DNA from: Sulfidibacterium sp964549335
Lineage (GTDB): Bacteria > Bacteroidota > Bacteroidia > Bacteroidales > F082
Assembly (NCBI GenBank): GCA_964549335.1
Contig: CAZJUQ010000038.1
Location: 83,679-147,678, forward strand
DNA: 64,000 nt
Direction: 5' to 3'
The first letter of the stretch is position 1; the number at the start of each line of letters is the position of its first letter. Below the pieces are notes generated by a model. It worked only from the letters and a program-made list of their open reading frames with translations, made no database searches and was not told the origin of the DNA. Positions 62,100-64,000 of the stretch are shown one piece after another. A program made the position numbers and the translations under genes.

Positions 62100-63023
62100 C
62101 TAACCGCTAACAACAAAACCCACCCCCAACAAAAGTGAAAACAGAAAAGTAGAGATGGCAAGTTTTTTCAAAAAAGGGTCCAAAGCCTCTTTTCGTTTTA
62201 TTTTCGAAATGGCAACCAAATCTTTTATAAACAAAGGCAATGTTAATATAAACAAAAAGTTATAAGGCGATTTGTAATTGATGAAAAGATAGGCAAAGGC
62301 CGACACCCAACCCGTTAAAATCAAGGTGTAATGATAGACTTTTGCTTTTGACCAACCCAATTGCGAAGCGATGGTATTCTTACCCGATATTCTGTCGTTA
62401 TCCATATCGCGCATATTATTCAGATTTAAAACCCCGACACTGAACAGACCTATCGAAATTGCCGGCAAAAAAATATCGAACGAAATGGATAAAGTATTCA
62501 TATAATATATTCCGGCCACCCCTGTTATTCCGAAAAAGATAAACACGAACAGGTCACCGGCTTTGTGATAACCGTACGCCGATTTTCCCACGGTATATTT
62601 TATTGCGGCTATTATGGCTCCTATGCCAATTGCAAAAAACAAAAGAGCCGTTTTTATGTGGTTGCCGAACGACACGTACAACAAAAACATCCCCGATATT
62701 AGCGACACTATGGCGGCTATAATTACAGCTCTTTTCATCTCTCCTGCACTTATTTCCCCGCTTTGAACCGTTCGTGCAGGCCCCGTGCGGTTTTCGTTGT
62801 CAACGCCTTTCACGGCATCTCCGTAATCGTTTGCAAGGTTCGATAACACCTGAAGCAAAAGTGTTGTGATTGATGCCAGAACAATTACCTGTATCTTATA
62901 ATTGCCCTTTGATACGGCAATCAAACTTCCCGTTATGGTACTCGACAGTGCCAGCGGTAAGGTGCGTAACCTGAAAGCTTTTATCCAGCTTTTTATACTG
63001 TTTGCTCCTCTCTTGTTTTCCAT
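62100..63023 (-). CDS. menA: 1,4-dihydroxy-2-naphthoate polyprenyltransferase
   Basis: Inner-membrane prenyltransferase that makes demethylmenaquinone, 307 aa with about eight helices. The Asp-rich motifs are NDYGDAVKGVDNENRTGPAR (the NDxxDxxxD type) and NLNNMRDMDNDRISGKNTIA. IKAFRLRTLPLALSSTITGS is the usual start. The frame is open upstream inside menB; ATG 63023 gives the normal N-terminus (MENKRGANSIKSW) and lies one base after the menB stop, so the genes are coupled. Confidence 0.96.
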   Translation of the reverse strand: MENKRGANSIKSWIKAFRLRTLPLALSSTITGSLIAVSKGNYKIQVIVLASITTLLLQVLSNLANDYGDAVKGVDNENRTGPARTVQSGEISAGEMKRAVIIAAIVSLISGMFLLYVSFGNHIKTALLFFAIGIGAIIAAIKYTVGKSAYGYHKAGDLFVFIFFGITGVAGIYYMNTLSISFDIFLPAISIGLFSVGVLNLNNMRDMDNDRISGKNTIASQLGWSKAKVYHYTLILTGWVSAFAYLFINYKSPYNFLFILTLPLFIKDLVAISKIKRKEALDPFLKKLAISTFLFSLLLGVGFVVSG

Positions 63024-63024
63024 A

Positions 63025-63846
63025 TTACGGAAACTTGGGATATTTATGAAAATCGGGGTCCCGTTTTTCCAAAAACGCATGTTTACCTTCTTGGGCTTCA
63101 TCGGTAAGGTAATACAATAAAGTTGCATTACCGGCAAACTCTTGCAGTCCTATTTGCCCGTCCAGTTCGGCATTTAGTCCCAGTTTAATCATCCTCAATG
63201 CCATGGGACTCCGTTTGTGCATTGTCAGACACCACTCCACCGTTTCGTCTTCCAGTTTGTCAAATGGCACAACTTTGTTTACAAGTCCCATCTCAAGAGC
63301 TTCGCGTGCAGTATATTGTTTGTTCAAAAACCATATCTCCCTCGCCTTTTTTTGTCCTACTATTGAGGCAAGGTACGACGAACCGAGCCCGGCATCAAAA
63401 CTCCCCACCTTGGGGCCTGTCTGTCCGAATATGGCATTTTCCGATGCCACCGTCAAATCGCAAACCACATGCAAAACATGTCCGCCGCCTATGGCATATC
63501 CGTTTACCATGGCAATAACGGGCTTGGGCATCGAACGTATTTTCCGCTGTACGTCCAATACGTTTAAGCGCGGCACGCCGTCTTTTCCTATATAGCCGCC
63601 TTTACCTTTAACATTTTGGTCGCCGCCGCTGCAAAAAGCTTTATCGCCTTCTCCTGTTAAAATTATTGTATATACATCTTGATTTTCACGGCATATTTCA
63701 AGTGCAACCGACATCTCCGTGGTAGTGGTGGGTGTAAAGGCATTATAATACCGGGGACGGTTAATGGTTATCTTGGCTATGTGATTCCAATATTCAAACT
63801 TTATCTCTTCAAATTTTTTTAACTCTTTCCATTCTCGCTTGTTCAT
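63025..63846 (-). CDS. menB: 1,4-dihydroxy-2-naphthoyl-CoA synthase
   Basis: Crotonase-family ring-closing enzyme of menaquinone synthesis, 273 aa. The oxyanion-hole part is FCSGGDQNVKGKGGY, and NGYAIGGGHVLHVVCDLTVA and FGQTGPKVGSFDAGLGSSYL are MenB-specific. The end, FLEKRDPDFHKYPKFP, is also typical. The ATG at 63846 (MNKREWKELKK) is chosen over an upstream in-frame start because it gives the usual length. It is translationally adjacent to menA. Confidence 0.97.
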   Translation of the reverse strand: MNKREWKELKKFEEIKFEYWNHIAKITINRPRYYNAFTPTTTTEMSVALEICRENQDVYTIILTGEGDKAFCSGGDQNVKGKGGYIGKDGVPRLNVLDVQRKIRSMPKPVIAMVNGYAIGGGHVLHVVCDLTVASENAIFGQTGPKVGSFDAGLGSSYLASIVGQKKAREIWFLNKQYTAREALEMGLVNKVVPFDKLEDETVEWCLTMHKRSPMALRMIKLGLNAELDGQIGLQEFAGNATLLYYLTDEAQEGKHAFLEKRDPDFHKYPKFP

Positions 63847-63939
63847 CTCCTGAATAATTTTATTTTTTTTCGAGCGAAAATAGAAAAAATTACAATTTAT
63901 TGATAATTCATCATCCGGCACTTCCTTTTTCCCCTTTTA

Positions 63940-64000
63940 TTACAAATAATTTTGTATCGCCGCACCGAAGTACAAATTGACCAAAACAATAAAACCCAGG
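63940..64000 (-). CDS. Possible C-terminal end of a membrane protein, cut by the window
   Basis: A minus-strand frame open to the window edge ends with TAA at 63942-63940 and reads LGFIVLVNLYFGAAIQNYL, hydrophobic like a terminal helix. Only 20 codons are visible, so it may be chance. It would lie about 95 bp upstream of menB. Confidence 0.3.
   Translation of the reverse strand, partial: LGFIVLVNLYFGAAIQNYL

Noticed and set aside
1..64000. CRISPR arrays, insertion sequences, prophage genes, rRNA or tRNA
   Set aside because: No regularly spaced repeats, transposase or integrase motifs, or RNA-gene-like sequences were seen on either strand.

Overview
The window is chromosomal DNA of a member of the Bacteroidota. 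Four things point there: the long rpsL-to-rplQ ribosomal superoperon with fusA but no tuf, promoters of the form TTTG / 17-18 bp / TAnnTTTG, several secreted proteins with type IX secretion (T9SS) sorting domains, and a dcw cluster laid out in the phylum's usual order. MurE carries the DNPR motif expected for a meso-diaminopimelate peptidoglycan, and menB-menA indicate menaquinone. T9SS cargo plus several large PAS-domain kinases suggests a free-living or environmental lineage; I cannot name the genus.

Layout. (1) 1-17.8 kb, minus strand: translation superoperon rpsL-rpsG-fusA-rpsJ-rplCDWB-rpsS-rplV-rpsC-rplP-rpmC-rpsQ-rplNXE-rpsNH-rplFR-rpsE-rpmD-rplO-secY-map-infA-rpmJ-rpsMKD-rpoA-rplQ (rplQ cut by the window edge), read from two tandem promoters in front of rpsL. 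(2) 18.3-24.0 kb, plus strand: two T9SS-exported multidomain surface or secreted proteins. (3) 24.1-31.3 kb, minus strand: a signalling operon of a receiver domain, a PAS/GAF histidine kinase, CheD and a 1294-residue hybrid kinase. The first two lie in one reading frame split by a single TAA. (4) 31.4-38.8 kb: an lgt homologue with an internal duplication (plus), then a DUF5723-like barrel protein, a propeller/T9SS protein with a Trp/Cys/Tyr-rich insert, and a probable lipoprotein (all minus). (5) 39.1-54.6 kb, plus strand: the dcw cluster mraZ-rsmH-ftsL-ftsI-murE-mraY-murD-ftsW-murG-murC-ftsQ-ftsA-ftsZ, preceded by 10-bp-periodic TGGGN boxes typical of MraZ and closed by a perfect 18-bp hairpin. 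(6) 54.7-58.2 kb: uvrB and an uncharacterised 464-residue protein. (7) 58.4-64 kb, minus strand: a small membrane protein, a RelA/SpoT homologue whose synthetase domain looks degenerate, a GC-rich structured repeat, and menA/menB.

Most of the window is ordinary housekeeping DNA. No CRISPR array, insertion sequence, prophage, rRNA or tRNA was seen, and I found no clear new defence or mobile system. The points most worth a second look are the TAA splitting the receiver-PAS kinase, the CheD-kinase operon without other chemotaxis genes, the duplicated Lgt core, the degenerate RSH synthetase, the Trp/Cys-rich insert, the structured GC-rich repeat and the MraZ operator array.
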